Positions 41,255 to 50,590 of a DNA stretch of 64,000 nucleotides are shown here, piece by piece. The notes beneath the pieces are model-generated. The model saw only the letters and a list, made by a program, of their open reading frames with translations. It ran no database searches and was not told the origin of the DNA. Position 1 is the first letter of the stretch, and each line of letters starts with the position of its first letter. This DNA is from Limnocylindrus sp040397235 (lineage in GTDB: Bacteria; Chloroflexota; Limnocylindria; Limnocylindrales; Limnocylindraceae), in the NCBI GenBank assembly GCA_040397235.1, contig JBBAWH010000005.1:1-64000 (forward strand), read 5' to 3'. A program made the translations under genes and the position numbers.

Positions 41255-42327
41255 GCGCCGTGAAGAGGAGCCCCGTGAGCAAGCGCGCGTCGACGTCGAC
41301 TGCACCGCTCCTCGAGGTGAAGGACCTGGCGATCAGCTTCCGCACCAGCCGCGGCATCCTGAAGGTTGTTGACGGCGTCTCCTTTGATCTCACCGCTGGC
41401 GAGTGCCTGGCGATCGTCGGCGAGTCGGGCTCCGGCAAGACCGTCTCGGCGATGGCGATCATCTCGTTGCTCAGTCGCAAGCAGGCGATCATCGAGGGCT
41501 CGGTTAAGTTCAAGGGGCGACAGCTCGTTGGCCTGAGCGAAGATCAGTTGCGCCCAATTCGAGGCGGCGGCATCGGCGTGATCTTCCAGGAGCCGCTCTC
41601 GGCGCTCAACCCGGTCACCACGATTGGCGAGCAGATCGCCGAGGTGATCGTTGCGCACCGCAAGTTGAGCTGGAAAGAGGCGCACAAGTTGGCGATCGGC
41701 TATCTCGAGCAGGTCGAGATCGCGCAGCCAGAACAACGCGCCAGGCAGTTCCCACATCAACTCTCGGGCGGTATGCGCCAGCGCGCCATGATCGCCATGG
41801 CCCTCTCGGGCGAGCCGTCCATGATCATTGCCGACGAGCCGACCACGGCCCTCGACGTCACCATTCAGGCGCAGGTGCTCGACCTGCTGCGTCGCACCAC
41901 CACCGAGCGTGGTGCCGCACTCTTACTGATCACCCACGACCTTGGCGTCGTTGCCGAGACGGCTGACCGCATCGCCGTGATGTATGCCGGCCAGATCGTT
42001 GAGACCGGCAAGGCCGCCAGCGTGCTGCGCGAGCCGGCGAGCCCCTACACGCGAGACCTCATCACGTCGATCCCCTCATTCGCGGCGCGCGGCAAGAAGC
42101 TGAACACGATCACCGGCATGGTGCCGTCGCCTGATGCCTTCCCAGCGGGCTGCCGTTTCGCTCCGCGCTGCCGCTACGCGATTGACGCCTGTACCACCGC
42201 CGTGCCACCGCTTGAGCCGCTCAAGGATGGTCGCCTCGTTCGCTGCATTCGCACCAAGGAGGTGCTTGACGGCACCGCCGCAGGGAAGCGCCCCGCCGCA
42301 ACAACCAAGCAGGGGGCGGCACGATGA
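41251..42327 (+). CDS. ABC importer ATPase (DppD/OppD-type)
   Basis: This 358-residue ATPase energises the importer. It has Walker A GESGSGKTV, the Q-loop IFQEPLSALNP, signature LSGGMRQRAMIA and Walker B MIIADEPTTALD, then the OppD-type C-terminal region with Cys residues (GCRFAPRCRYAIDAC). These may bind a metal or an Fe-S cluster. The start is GTG at 41251 overlapping the permease stop; a GTG at 41275 is an alternative. Confidence 0.94.
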   Translation: MSAVKRSPVSKRASTSTAPLLEVKDLAISFRTSRGILKVVDGVSFDLTAGECLAIVGESGSGKTVSAMAIISLLSRKQAIIEGSVKFKGRQLVGLSEDQLRPIRGGGIGVIFQEPLSALNPVTTIGEQIAEVIVAHRKLSWKEAHKLAIGYLEQVEIAQPEQRARQFPHQLSGGMRQRAMIAMALSGEPSMIIADEPTTALDVTIQAQVLDLLRRTTTERGAALLLITHDLGVVAETADRIAVMYAGQIVETGKAASVLREPASPYTRDLITSIPSFAARGKKLNTITGMVPSPDAFPAGCRFAPRCRYAIDACTTAVPPLEPLKDGRLVRCIRTKEVLDGTAAGKRPAATTKQGAAR

Positions 42328-43475
42328 GCGGCAAGCCTGCAGAGGGACGCGAGGTGCTGAAGCTCGTTGGCGTGAAGCGCCACTTCCAGGTGCGCGGTGG
42401 CATCCCACTGATTCGCAAGCCGCTTGCGGTTCGTGCCGTCGACGGGGTCGACCTCACAGTGGCACGCGGCGAAACGCTCAGCCTCGTCGGCGAGTCGGGC
42501 TCTGGCAAGACAACGCTCGGCCGAGTGGCCCTCGGCCTGCAGCCAGCCACCGCGGGCACCGTCACCTTTGATGGACGTGAGATCAAGAAGCTCTCTGTCA
42601 CCGAACGCCGAGCGCTGCGCAAGCGCATGCAGATCGTCTTCCAGGATCCGTTCGGCTCGCTGAATCCACGCCTCCCGATCGGCGACCAAATCGAAGAGGG
42701 CCTCCTCGCCCACAAGCTCGGCAACCCTGCGGCTCGCGAGAAGCGTGTGCGCGAAGTACTGGACCTGGTTGGCCTCGATCCGAACTATGCGTCGCGCTAC
42801 CCGCACGAGTTCTCCGGTGGCCAGCGCCAGCGTATCGGCATCGCGCGCGCCCTTGCCGTGAACCCAGAGTTCATCGTGCTCGACGAGCCGGTCTCCGCGC
42901 TCGACGTTTCGATCCAGAGCCAGGTGCTCAACCTGCTCACCGACCTCCGCAACGAGAAGGGGCTCACCTACCTTTTCATCAGCCACAACCTCGATGTTGT
43001 CGGCTACTTCTCGGACCGCGTCGCCGTCATGTACCTCGGCAAGATCGTCGAGATTGGCCCGGTCGATCGCGTCTTCACCAAGCCGCAGCACCCGTACACC
43101 GTGGCGCTAATCTCGTCAGTGCCAAAGGTGGAGGCGCACGACGTCAAGGATCGCCTCATTCTTGAGGGTGAAATTCCATCGCCGATCTCACCACCATCGG
43201 GCTGCCGCTTCCGCACGCGCTGCTGGCTGCGTGAACAGCTCGGCAACCCAGAGAAGTGTTCAGCAGAAGAGCCGAAGCTGGTCGCCACACCCCGCGATGT
43301 GACGGTCAACGTGGCCTGCCACTTCCCTCTCGCCGATGGTGCCGCTGCAACAACCGCCGCCGGACGCTTGGAGATTACACAGGCCATTAAGGCTGCGAAC
43401 TCTCCGAAGGTTAGGTCTGCAGCGAGGCCGAAGGCGGCGGCAAAAGCCGCTCCGAAGGCGAAGCGGAAGGCTTAG
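42324..43475 (+). CDS. ABC importer ATPase (DppF/OppF-type)
   Basis: This 383-residue partner ATPase has Walker A GESGSGKTT, the Q-loop VFQDPFGSLNPR, signature FSGGQRQRIGIA and Walker B FIVLDEPVSALD. The cysteine-containing OppF tail (GCRFRTRCWLREQ) follows. The last ~40 residues are Ala/Lys-rich. It overlaps the previous stop by ATGA and its stop overlaps the opposite-strand kinase stop by 4 bases. Confidence 0.94.
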   Translation: MSGKPAEGREVLKLVGVKRHFQVRGGIPLIRKPLAVRAVDGVDLTVARGETLSLVGESGSGKTTLGRVALGLQPATAGTVTFDGREIKKLSVTERRALRKRMQIVFQDPFGSLNPRLPIGDQIEEGLLAHKLGNPAAREKRVREVLDLVGLDPNYASRYPHEFSGGQRQRIGIARALAVNPEFIVLDEPVSALDVSIQSQVLNLLTDLRNEKGLTYLFISHNLDVVGYFSDRVAVMYLGKIVEIGPVDRVFTKPQHPYTVALISSVPKVEAHDVKDRLILEGEIPSPISPPSGCRFRTRCWLREQLGNPEKCSAEEPKLVATPRDVTVNVACHFPLADGAAATTAAGRLEITQAIKAANSPKVRSAARPKAAAKAAPKAKRKA

Positions 43476-45007
43476 TCTTCGCGGCGGCCCGCGCCGCTCT
43501 CCCCCGTTGCCGACGAGAGCGCACCGTATCTCTGCAGCAGCTCCCCCGCGCGATCGCGCGCGCTTGGATTCGGCGCAATGCGCTGCGCTGGCGCCGCAAC
43601 CGCCTCTGACGCTTCGCGGAGGCTGGCAAACACGCCAGCTGCCACGCCGGCAAGAGCGGCAGCGCCAGCGCCCGAGGCTTCAGCGTTCTGGCCCACCACT
43701 ACAGGGATGCCGAAGAGATCGGCGCGGAGCTGAACCAGTGGCGCGGAGACTGGCTCGCCGCCAGAGAGCGGTCCTGGCGCTGCACCGGTCGCTGGGCCTG
43801 AGAGTCGCATCTCGCTGATCTGCAGCCCAGACTCGATTGCCGGTGCAAGCAGGTGCGCAACCGCAAGAGCGCCCCCCTCAATCGCTGCGCGCACCAGATG
43901 TGCCGCGGTGTGTCGATCGGTTCGCCCATCGAACGCATCATCAGCGGAGCGCGGGCTGCTCCAACCAAGATTGGAGATCGGTTTCGCCATGAGTCCATCA
44001 GCGCCGAGCGGTAGCGAGGCGGCGGCGCGGAAGAGCTCAGCGCGGCGCTCTGGCGCCGCCGCTGGATCGTTGGCGAGCAGTTCCGTAACGACCCACTCCA
44101 AGAGTCGACCGGTGCCCGCGAAGGCGCCGCCGAGGATCACCCCGTCGCCGAACGGCGCAGGGGCTGGTCCCGCCCAGAGACGCCCAGGGAGTGCGGCGGT
44201 GATGCGCTGGGCTTCCGATGGCGTCGCGGCCACGGCGACGCCGCCCGCGGTGCCGCCCACATCAACACCGAGTCCAGGCTCGGTAAGGCCCGCGCCGATC
44301 ACGGCGGCGAGTCCATCGTTCATCCCTGCCGCGATCGGCAGCCCAGCAGGGAGGCCGAGATCTGCAGCTGGGCCAGGGAGCAGTGTGCCGATTCTGGTGC
44401 CCGGGAATACCTCAGGCGGGAGTGCGCGCTCATCGAGGCCTGCAGCGAGCAGGGCGCTGCGCTGCGCGGGCGAGACGCTTCGCGCCGGATCCCAGAAGGC
44501 GCTGACCGCCTCACCAGAGAGCCGCAGCGTGAGCGCATCCCACGAGGAGAGGAGCCACGTTGACGCCGCGGCGACCTCAGGGCGCTCACGGAGGAGCCAG
44601 CGCGCCTTCGGCAGTTCGCCGAGCAGCCATCCGCCGCGTCCGAGAATCTTTTCAAGTGCGGCCTCGTCGTCGGCTGAGCGGCGGTCGCGCCACATCAAGA
44701 CTGGCCCAGCGGCACTTCCATCAGCGCGTACAGGGACGAGGGATGGGCCGTGACCGTCGACGCCGATTCCGCGAACCTCGATCGCCTCTGCGCTCTGGGC
44801 AGCGGCCAGGGCCAACACCTCATGGGAGACGGCGCAGATCGCGCGCCACCAGACGTCGGCATCTTGCTCGCGCGGATCTGATCCGCCACTGGTCGCACGC
44901 CGCGCAATAGCGATCGGCGCACCAGTCTCAGCGTTGATCAGGAGCGCTTTGACCGAGGTGCTCCCGAGGTCGAAGGCGAGGAGTGCGGCGCGAACGGGTC
45001 GACGCAT
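43472..45007 (-). CDS. FGGY-family carbohydrate kinase
   Basis: This 511-residue ASKHA sugar kinase has the N-terminal phosphate loop AFDLGSTSVKALLI, GIGVDGHGPSLVPV and the MWRDRRS region. GMNDGLAAVIGAG carries the probable catalytic aspartate, with a C-terminal GGAFAGTGR and GQNAEASGAGAA. It resembles xylulokinase-like members but the sugar is unproven. It follows the bioY stop by 19 bases; no sugar transporter or isomerase is adjacent. Confidence 0.88.
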   Translation of the reverse strand: MRRPVRAALLAFDLGSTSVKALLINAETGAPIAIARRATSGGSDPREQDADVWWRAICAVSHEVLALAAAQSAEAIEVRGIGVDGHGPSLVPVRADGSAAGPVLMWRDRRSADDEAALEKILGRGGWLLGELPKARWLLRERPEVAAASTWLLSSWDALTLRLSGEAVSAFWDPARSVSPAQRSALLAAGLDERALPPEVFPGTRIGTLLPGPAADLGLPAGLPIAAGMNDGLAAVIGAGLTEPGLGVDVGGTAGGVAVAATPSEAQRITAALPGRLWAGPAPAPFGDGVILGGAFAGTGRLLEWVVTELLANDPAAAPERRAELFRAAASLPLGADGLMAKPISNLGWSSPRSADDAFDGRTDRHTAAHLVRAAIEGGALAVAHLLAPAIESGLQISEMRLSGPATGAAPGPLSGGEPVSAPLVQLRADLFGIPVVVGQNAEASGAGAAALAGVAAGVFASLREASEAVAAPAQRIAPNPSARDRAGELLQRYGALSSATGESGAGRRED

Positions 45008-45026
45008 CAGGTGCGTCGCCGTTAGA

Positions 45027-45713
45027 TCAGCGTGGACCGTCGCTCCGGCCGTGGTTCACGTACCACCAGGCCGAAGGGAAGACCGCAGCTGCAAGCCCGA
45101 GCTTGATCGCATCGCCGAGCAGGAATGGGAGCGCACCCTTCTCGATCGCAACGCCGATCTCGAGATGCGCAGAGGCGGCGAGCCATGGCACGCCCACGCT
45201 GTAAATGATTAGGCTGCCAATCGCCATGGCCGCAACGGTGCCGAACACGCTGCGATCCCAGCCAAGGTCGGCGAGGCGCCCAACGATCCATCCGGCGAAG
45301 AGCATGCCGACGAGGTAGCCGCCCGTTGGCGCGAGCTGCAGCGCTCCGCCATCGGCAGCGGAGAGGAACTTCTCAATGCCGTGGCTCCCCTCGCGGAAGA
45401 CCGGGGCGCCGAGAATACCGAGGGCAAGATAGAGGCTCATAGAGGTGAGGCCGCGGCGCGCGCCAAGGGCTGCGCCAACCAGGAGCACGCCGAAGGTCTG
45501 CCCGGTGATCGGCACAGGGGTGCCAGGGAGCGGAATGACGATTTGGGCGGAGGCGGCCACGATGAGGGCGCCAACGACTGCGAGCGCCAGGCCTTGAAGG
45601 CGGGCGCCTAGACGCTCGCCGAGGAAGACCGGAAAGAAGAAGTCGCCCAGCGTCACGCCGAACTCGGCGGCAGGAATGCGGCCCATCGCGGGCAATGCGC
45701 GTCGAACCTTCAT
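45027..45713 (-). CDS. bioY: Biotin transporter S-component BioY
   Basis: This 228-residue membrane protein captures biotin for an ECF transporter. It has about six hydrophobic segments and the family stretches PVPITGQTFGVLLVGAALG and GAPVF, with PTGGYLVG in the C-half. The first ~45 residues are an unusual extension before the normal BioY start. GGGAGGG precedes the ATG. It is clustered with the FGGY kinase. Confidence 0.9.
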   Translation of the reverse strand: MKVRRALPAMGRIPAAEFGVTLGDFFFPVFLGERLGARLQGLALAVVGALIVAASAQIVIPLPGTPVPITGQTFGVLLVGAALGARRGLTSMSLYLALGILGAPVFREGSHGIEKFLSAADGGALQLAPTGGYLVGMLFAGWIVGRLADLGWDRSVFGTVAAMAIGSLIIYSVGVPWLAASAHLEIGVAIEKGALPFLLGDAIKLGLAAAVFPSAWWYVNHGRSDGPR

Positions 45714-45811
45714 CTAACCCTCCCTACAGGCGCCACCACCGTGCGACGGCGCTGACCGCCAGTCTACACTGCGCCACGCCCCTCACCGCAGGGTAAGATA
45801 ACGGCTGACTT

Positions 45812-45887
45812 GGTGGCCATCGTTCAATGGTTAGGACCGTGGTTTGTGGAGCCGCAGATGAGGGTTCAATTCCCTCTGGCCACCCCA
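45812..45887 (+). tRNA. tRNA-His(GTG)
   Basis: The plus-strand cloverleaf has acceptor GTGGCCA/TGGCCAC, an encoded extra G at -1 (45812), discriminator C and an encoded CCA. The anticodon loop TTGTGGA gives GTG. G-1 and C73 are the histidine identity features. TAAGAT at 45794-45799 is a candidate -10. Confidence 0.96.
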
Positions 45888-45907
45888 CCACACGTGAGGA
45901 GCGCCCC

Positions 45908-47200
45908 GTGCCCACAGTCGCACCTCGCCGCCGCCTAATCAACGACCCCGGCTTCGTTCGCCTCTGGGCCGCCGAAACGATCAGCCACCTCGGCTCAAGT
46001 TTTACGGGCTTGGCCATGCCGATTGTCGCCATCCAACTGCTGAACGCCGGCCCAATGGAGATCGCGGCAATCAACCTCGCCGATTTTCTCCCCTTCCTGG
46101 TCTTTGGCCTGCTCGTTGGCGCGCTCGTGGATCGCCTGCCACGACGCGGCGTGCTGATCGTTGCTGACCTTGGCCGAGCCTTGTTGCTGCTCACCCTGCC
46201 AATCTCGTACGCGCTCGGCGTCCTCTCCATTCCGCAGCTGGTCATCGTTGGCCTACTACTCGGCACCCTCACCGTCTTCTTCGATGTCGCTTATCAGGCC
46301 TACCTCCCATCACTGATTCCGAAGGAGGATCTTGTTGAGGGGAACTCGAAGCTCGAGATCAGCCGTTCTGCCGCGGGGCTTCTAGGACCGAGCCTCGCTG
46401 GCGCACTGATCGCCGCTGTTAAAGCGCCTGCGGCGGTGGTGATTGATGCCATCTCGTACCTCTTCTCGGCGCTCTTCATCTTCTCCATTAAGCCGCATCA
46501 CGAGTCCGTTGCCGAACAGAGAGACGCAGCGGCACCAGCGGCAAGCAAGCCGCGCGCCTCGTTGCGATCCGACATTGCCGCCGGCCTTCGCTACGTCTTC
46601 GGCCACCCTGCGCTGCGCACGATTGGCGGCGCCACCGCAACGTCAAACCTGTTTGGCAGCATTGCCGGAACCGTCGAACTGCTCTTCGCCTACAACGTGC
46701 TCGGCCTCTCCGTGGCGCTCATCGGCTTCGCATCAACGCTGGGATCGGCTGGGGGGCTTCTCAGCGCCGTGTTGGCCGACAGAATCTCCAAGAAGATCGG
46801 CGTAGGACGAACGATTCTCCTCACCATCCCGTTGGGCGGACCGATGATGGCGGTGCTCGCCTTCTGCCAGCCCGGGAACGACCTGCTGAATACGCTCGTG
46901 ATAGGCGGCGGCTTCTTCGCTGCCGCCGCCTCGGGGACGCTCTACAACATCAACCAGGTCAGCTTGCGCCAGGCGCTCACGCCGCCAGAGATGTCTGGGC
47001 GCATGAATGCCACGATGCGCTGGTTCGTCTGGGGGACGATTCCAATCGGCGCCTTGCTCGGCGGGATCATCGGCACCAACCTCGGCCTGCGCGAGGCGCT
47101 CATCATTGGCGGGATCGGTGGCACGTTCGCCTTCGTCCCCCTCCTCTTTGGGCCAGTCTGGAAGATCAAGGAGATGCCGACCAGGGTCGCCCAGAAGTAG
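45908..47200 (+). CDS. MFS transporter
   Basis: This 430-residue protein has about 12 hydrophobic segments and resembles the MFS/enterobactin-exporter-like group (PGFVRLWAAETISHLGSSFT near the start). The chosen GTG at 45908 has GTGAGGA upstream and lies past the tRNA-His gene; a longer frame starting inside the tRNA is rejected. It probably exports a small molecule; substrate unknown. Confidence 0.85.
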   Translation: MPTVAPRRRLINDPGFVRLWAAETISHLGSSFTGLAMPIVAIQLLNAGPMEIAAINLADFLPFLVFGLLVGALVDRLPRRGVLIVADLGRALLLLTLPISYALGVLSIPQLVIVGLLLGTLTVFFDVAYQAYLPSLIPKEDLVEGNSKLEISRSAAGLLGPSLAGALIAAVKAPAAVVIDAISYLFSALFIFSIKPHHESVAEQRDAAAPAASKPRASLRSDIAAGLRYVFGHPALRTIGGATATSNLFGSIAGTVELLFAYNVLGLSVALIGFASTLGSAGGLLSAVLADRISKKIGVGRTILLTIPLGGPMMAVLAFCQPGNDLLNTLVIGGGFFAAAASGTLYNINQVSLRQALTPPEMSGRMNATMRWFVWGTIPIGALLGGIIGTNLGLREALIIGGIGGTFAFVPLLFGPVWKIKEMPTRVAQK

Positions 47201-47291
47201 CGCCACCCACCGCCCTGGCCCCTGCGCGCTGATAGACTCGCGGCGCGGCGGGATGCCCCCATAGAGGGGCCAGCCAGCGAGGAGGGTGCGC

Positions 47292-48365
47292 ATGTCTACG
47301 GTGACGTTCCAGGGTGTCTCCAAGAAGTACGGCGAGGTCCTCGCCGTTGACAACCTCACCCTTGAGATCAACGATGGCGAGTTCATGGTGCTCGTGGGCC
47401 CCTCGGGCTGCGGCAAGACCACCTCGCTGCGCATGATCGCCGGGCTGGAGGAGATCACGAACGGCACCCTGCTGATTGGCGACAAGGTCGTCAACGACAT
47501 CGCCCCGAAGGACCGCGACATCGCCATGGTCTTCCAAAGCTACGCCCTCTACCCGCACATGACCGTGCGCGAGAACCTCGCCTTCGGCCTGAAGCTGCGC
47601 AAGATTGAGAAGGGCGAGATTGAACGCCGCGTCAACGAGGCGGCGGCGATCCTTGACCTGACCAAGCTCCTCTCCCGCAAGCCGAAGGAGCTCTCCGGCG
47701 GCCAGCGCCAGCGCGTTGCCCTTGGACGCGCGATCGTGCGCGAGCCAGCCGTCTTCCTGATGGACGAGCCGCTCTCCAACCTCGACGCGCAGCTGCGTGT
47801 GCAGACGCGCGCCGAGATCTTGCGCCTCCACGCCCGCCTCAAGACCACCGTCGTCTATGTGACGCACGACCAGGTTGAGGCGATGACGATGGGGACGCGG
47901 ATCGCGGTGATGAGCGACGGAAAGCTGCAGCAGGTTGGCACACCACAGGATCTGTACGACCTGCCCGTAAATCGCTTCGTTGCTGGCTTTATCGGCTCAC
48001 CAGCCATGAACCTGCTGGAGGCGACCGTTGATGGTCGCCACGTGACAGCGGGCGATATCGCCATTGAGATCAGCGACGCGCGTGCAAAGGAGCTTGAGGG
48101 GCGCACCAGCGTCACGATCGGCTTCCGACCAGAGCACCTTGAGTTCGGTAAGGCCGAGAAGGGCTCAGCACAGATCGAACTCACCGCTGACGTCGTTGAA
48201 TATCTCGGCGCTCAAGAGTTGCTCCACTTCTCTACAAAGAGCGGCGAGGTGCTGGCCCTAATTGGTTCGGAGCACAAGACGCCGCGCGGCACCAAGGTGC
48301 AGCTCGGACTCTCTCTCGAGAAGCTGCACCTCTTCGACTCGGCCACCGGCGCCGCAATCCGCTAG
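47292..48365 (+). CDS. UgpC/MsmK-type sugar ABC transporter ATPase
   Basis: This 357-residue ATPase has Walker A GPSGCGKTT, the Q-loop FQSYALYP, signature LSGGQRQRVALG, Walker B FLMDEPLSNLD, and the C-terminal OB-fold (TOBE) domains with IGFRPEHLEFG. Such ATPases often serve several sugar importers. No permease or binding protein lies next to it, so it is an orphan shared ATPase. ATG 47292 has GAGGAGGG upstream. Confidence 0.92.
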   Translation: MSTVTFQGVSKKYGEVLAVDNLTLEINDGEFMVLVGPSGCGKTTSLRMIAGLEEITNGTLLIGDKVVNDIAPKDRDIAMVFQSYALYPHMTVRENLAFGLKLRKIEKGEIERRVNEAAAILDLTKLLSRKPKELSGGQRQRVALGRAIVREPAVFLMDEPLSNLDAQLRVQTRAEILRLHARLKTTVVYVTHDQVEAMTMGTRIAVMSDGKLQQVGTPQDLYDLPVNRFVAGFIGSPAMNLLEATVDGRHVTAGDIAIEISDARAKELEGRTSVTIGFRPEHLEFGKAEKGSAQIELTADVVEYLGAQELLHFSTKSGEVLALIGSEHKTPRGTKVQLGLSLEKLHLFDSATGAAIR

Positions 48366-48379
48366 ATCGGCAGCAGCGC

Positions 48380-49015
48380 ATGCGATTTGGTGGCGATGCT
48401 CTCGGTGCGCGCCTCGCCGCGCTGCTTGAGCCTGGCGATCTCAACGAGGTCGTCGTCTCTTCGGACCTCGTGCTGCAGGCGGCGTACATGGAGTGGCGAC
48501 GAACGACGGTGCAGCGCACCGGCGGTGATCAGTACGTGCGCTACATCGTTGGTCACCCGGGCGCTGTGGCCATCCTTGCCATTGATGCGGCCAGTGAATC
48601 ATCGGTCACTCTGCAGAGCGAACTCCTCTTCGTGCGCCAGTTCCGCGCCCCAGTGGGGCAGCTGCTCCTGGAGGTGCCGGCTGGAACGCTCGACCTGCAT
48701 GACGGCGTGACGGAGGAGCCGCAGTTGGCCGCCGAGCGCGAACTCGAAGAGGAGACTGGCCTACGCGCAACAACCTGGCGGCACCTCCGAAGTTTCTTCA
48801 CCGCCCCGGGGTTCACGAGCGAGCACATGGAGCTCTACCTCGCCCTGGGACTTTCGGAGGCTGGCCCTGGCGCCCGCACCCCCGACGAGGATGAGGCGAT
48901 TGAGGCGGTCCGGCTGACCATTGCGGAGGCGGCCGAGGCGGTCCGTCGAGGGGCCATCGTTGACGCCAAGAGCCTGGTCGCGATCGCCGCAGCGGAGCGT
49001 CTCGCCACCCGCTAG
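48380..49015 (+). CDS. NUDIX hydrolase (ADP-ribose pyrophosphatase-like)
   Basis: This 211-residue protein has a complete Nudix box in GVTEEPQLAAERELEEETGL, with the metal-binding REXXEE in the expected spacing. The upstream FRAPVGQLLLEVPAGTLD is typical of ADP-sugar pyrophosphatases. The N-terminal ~60 residues may dimerise. It starts 14 bases after the UgpC stop, so the two may be co-transcribed. The substrate is inferred from the FTAPGFTSEHMELYLA stretch, common in ADP-ribose hydrolases. Confidence 0.9.
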   Translation: MRFGGDALGARLAALLEPGDLNEVVVSSDLVLQAAYMEWRRTTVQRTGGDQYVRYIVGHPGAVAILAIDAASESSVTLQSELLFVRQFRAPVGQLLLEVPAGTLDLHDGVTEEPQLAAERELEEETGLRATTWRHLRSFFTAPGFTSEHMELYLALGLSEAGPGARTPDEDEAIEAVRLTIAEAAEAVRRGAIVDAKSLVAIAAAERLATR

Positions 49016-49084
49016 CCCCCGCACGGCTCGTGCGTAAGCCCCTCGTGAGTTGCGATATCCGCACCCCAACCCCCCCTACGGTGC

Positions 49085-49090
49085 TAGAAT
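49085..49090 (+). promoter_or_regulatory. -10-like TAGAAT for the aminotransferase
   Basis: TAGAAT lies about 45 bases before the ATG at 49136, giving a short leader with an AGAAGGA ribosome site. Confidence 0.4.
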
Positions 49091-49135
49091 CGTACCCACA
49101 GGGGTCCGCACTGCGGAATCCGCAGAGAAGGATGT

Positions 49136-50590
49136 ATGGACATGGCAATCGCACCACTTCGGCACCTCGCGCCAACCTCAGCGCCGGCTCCCCATCGCGC
49201 GGAGCCACCCCTCGGACCCACCGTTCAGATTGACCCTGCCCGCATTCGTGAACTGACCGCCCGCGAGTCCGAGCGCCTCGACGGCCGCACCCAGGGCTCA
49301 GCGGCCGCCTACGAACGCGCCAAGCGCTCCCTCGTTGGCGGTGTCTCGTCGAGCTACCAGAAGCGCGCGCCGTGGCCGATCTACCTGGACCGCGGACAGG
49401 GACAGTACGTTTGGGATGTTGATGGGCATCAGTACCTCGACGTGCACAACGGCATCGGCAGCATGGTGCAAGGGCATGCGCATCCAATCATCACCGAGGC
49501 CGTGGATCGACGCATCCGTCTCGGCTCGCACTTCGCTGCACCAACCGAGGACACCTACATCGTTGCGGAGCAGCTCGCCGCGCGCTGGGGCCTCCCCCGC
49601 TGGCGTTTCGTGAACTCTGGCTCCGAGGCCACCATGGATGCGATCCGACTCGCCCGTGGCGCTACGGGGCGCGATGGCGTGATGAAGATCTTTGGCAGCT
49701 ATCACGGCCACCACGACTATGTGATGGTCGACATCGGCCTCTCGGTGTACGACGGCAAGGATCGCGAGAACTACCCGTCCATCGCCTACGGCAAGGGGAT
49801 TCCAGATTCCGTCTCGCAGATGACGACGGCCGTGCCATTTAATGACGCTGGCGTTCTTGAGCGACGACTCACTGCGCTGCAGAGTGAGGGACGTCTCCCC
49901 GCCTGCTTGATCATGGAGGCCGCAATGATGAACTGCGGCGTGATCTTGCCAGAGCCCGGCTACCTCGCCGATGTTCGACGCATCACCAAGAAGTTCGGCG
50001 TGATCTGGATTGTTGACGAGGTGAAGACCGGCCTCACCGTTGCCGCCGGCGGTGCAACAGAGCTCTTCGGCATCAAACCTGACCTCGTCTGCCTGGCGAA
50101 GGCGCTCGGCGCTGGCATCCCTACGGGTGCTATCGGCGGCAGCGACGAGATCTGGGCGATGGTCGACTCTGGCGATGTGTATATGGTGGGCACCTTCAAC
50201 GGCAACCCGCTCGCCATGGCGGCGGCGCGCGCCAATATGGAGCGCGTGATGACACCAGACGCCTACAAGCATCTCGGTAGCCTCAATAGCCAACTCCTTG
50301 ACGGTGCTCAAGGGATCATCAATCGCTACAAGCTCGCCGCCTACGCGGTGGGGATTCAGTCCAAGGGCGTCATTACCTTCGCCCAGTCGAAGGTTGTGGA
50401 CTATGACTCGTATAAGTCCGCCCAGCAGAAAGAGATCATTGACCTTGTCTGGCTCTGGAACATGAATCGCGGCATCTTTGGAACGCCGGGTCGTGACGAG
50501 GAGTGGACCCTCTCAATCGGAATGACCGCCGCTGACGCCGACCACTACCTGGGCGTCTTTGAGGAGCTGGCCGCCGAACTGACGCGCTAA
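49136..50590 (+). CDS. Class III PLP aminotransferase (glutamate-1-semialdehyde aminomutase-like)
   Basis: This 484-residue PLP enzyme has an N-terminal extension, then GGVSSSYQKRAPWPIY and FVNSGSEATMDAIRLARGATGR. SYHGHHDY, IVDEVKTG, and the PLP Lys in LAKALGAGIPTGAIGG follow. These patterns match glutamate-1-semialdehyde 2,1-aminomutase and relatives, but the length and the N-terminus differ from HemL. No other tetrapyrrole gene is near, so it may act on another amino group. Confidence 0.8.
   Translation: MDMAIAPLRHLAPTSAPAPHRAEPPLGPTVQIDPARIRELTARESERLDGRTQGSAAAYERAKRSLVGGVSSSYQKRAPWPIYLDRGQGQYVWDVDGHQYLDVHNGIGSMVQGHAHPIITEAVDRRIRLGSHFAAPTEDTYIVAEQLAARWGLPRWRFVNSGSEATMDAIRLARGATGRDGVMKIFGSYHGHHDYVMVDIGLSVYDGKDRENYPSIAYGKGIPDSVSQMTTAVPFNDAGVLERRLTALQSEGRLPACLIMEAAMMNCGVILPEPGYLADVRRITKKFGVIWIVDEVKTGLTVAAGGATELFGIKPDLVCLAKALGAGIPTGAIGGSDEIWAMVDSGDVYMVGTFNGNPLAMAAARANMERVMTPDAYKHLGSLNSQLLDGAQGIINRYKLAAYAVGIQSKGVITFAQSKVVDYDSYKSAQQKEIIDLVWLWNMNRGIFGTPGRDEEWTLSIGMTAADADHYLGVFEELAAELTR

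Noticed and set aside
45827..45907. Longer MFS start inside tRNA-His
   Set aside because: Would place coding sequence inside a tRNA. The GTG at 45908 with a GTGAGGA site explains the gene.
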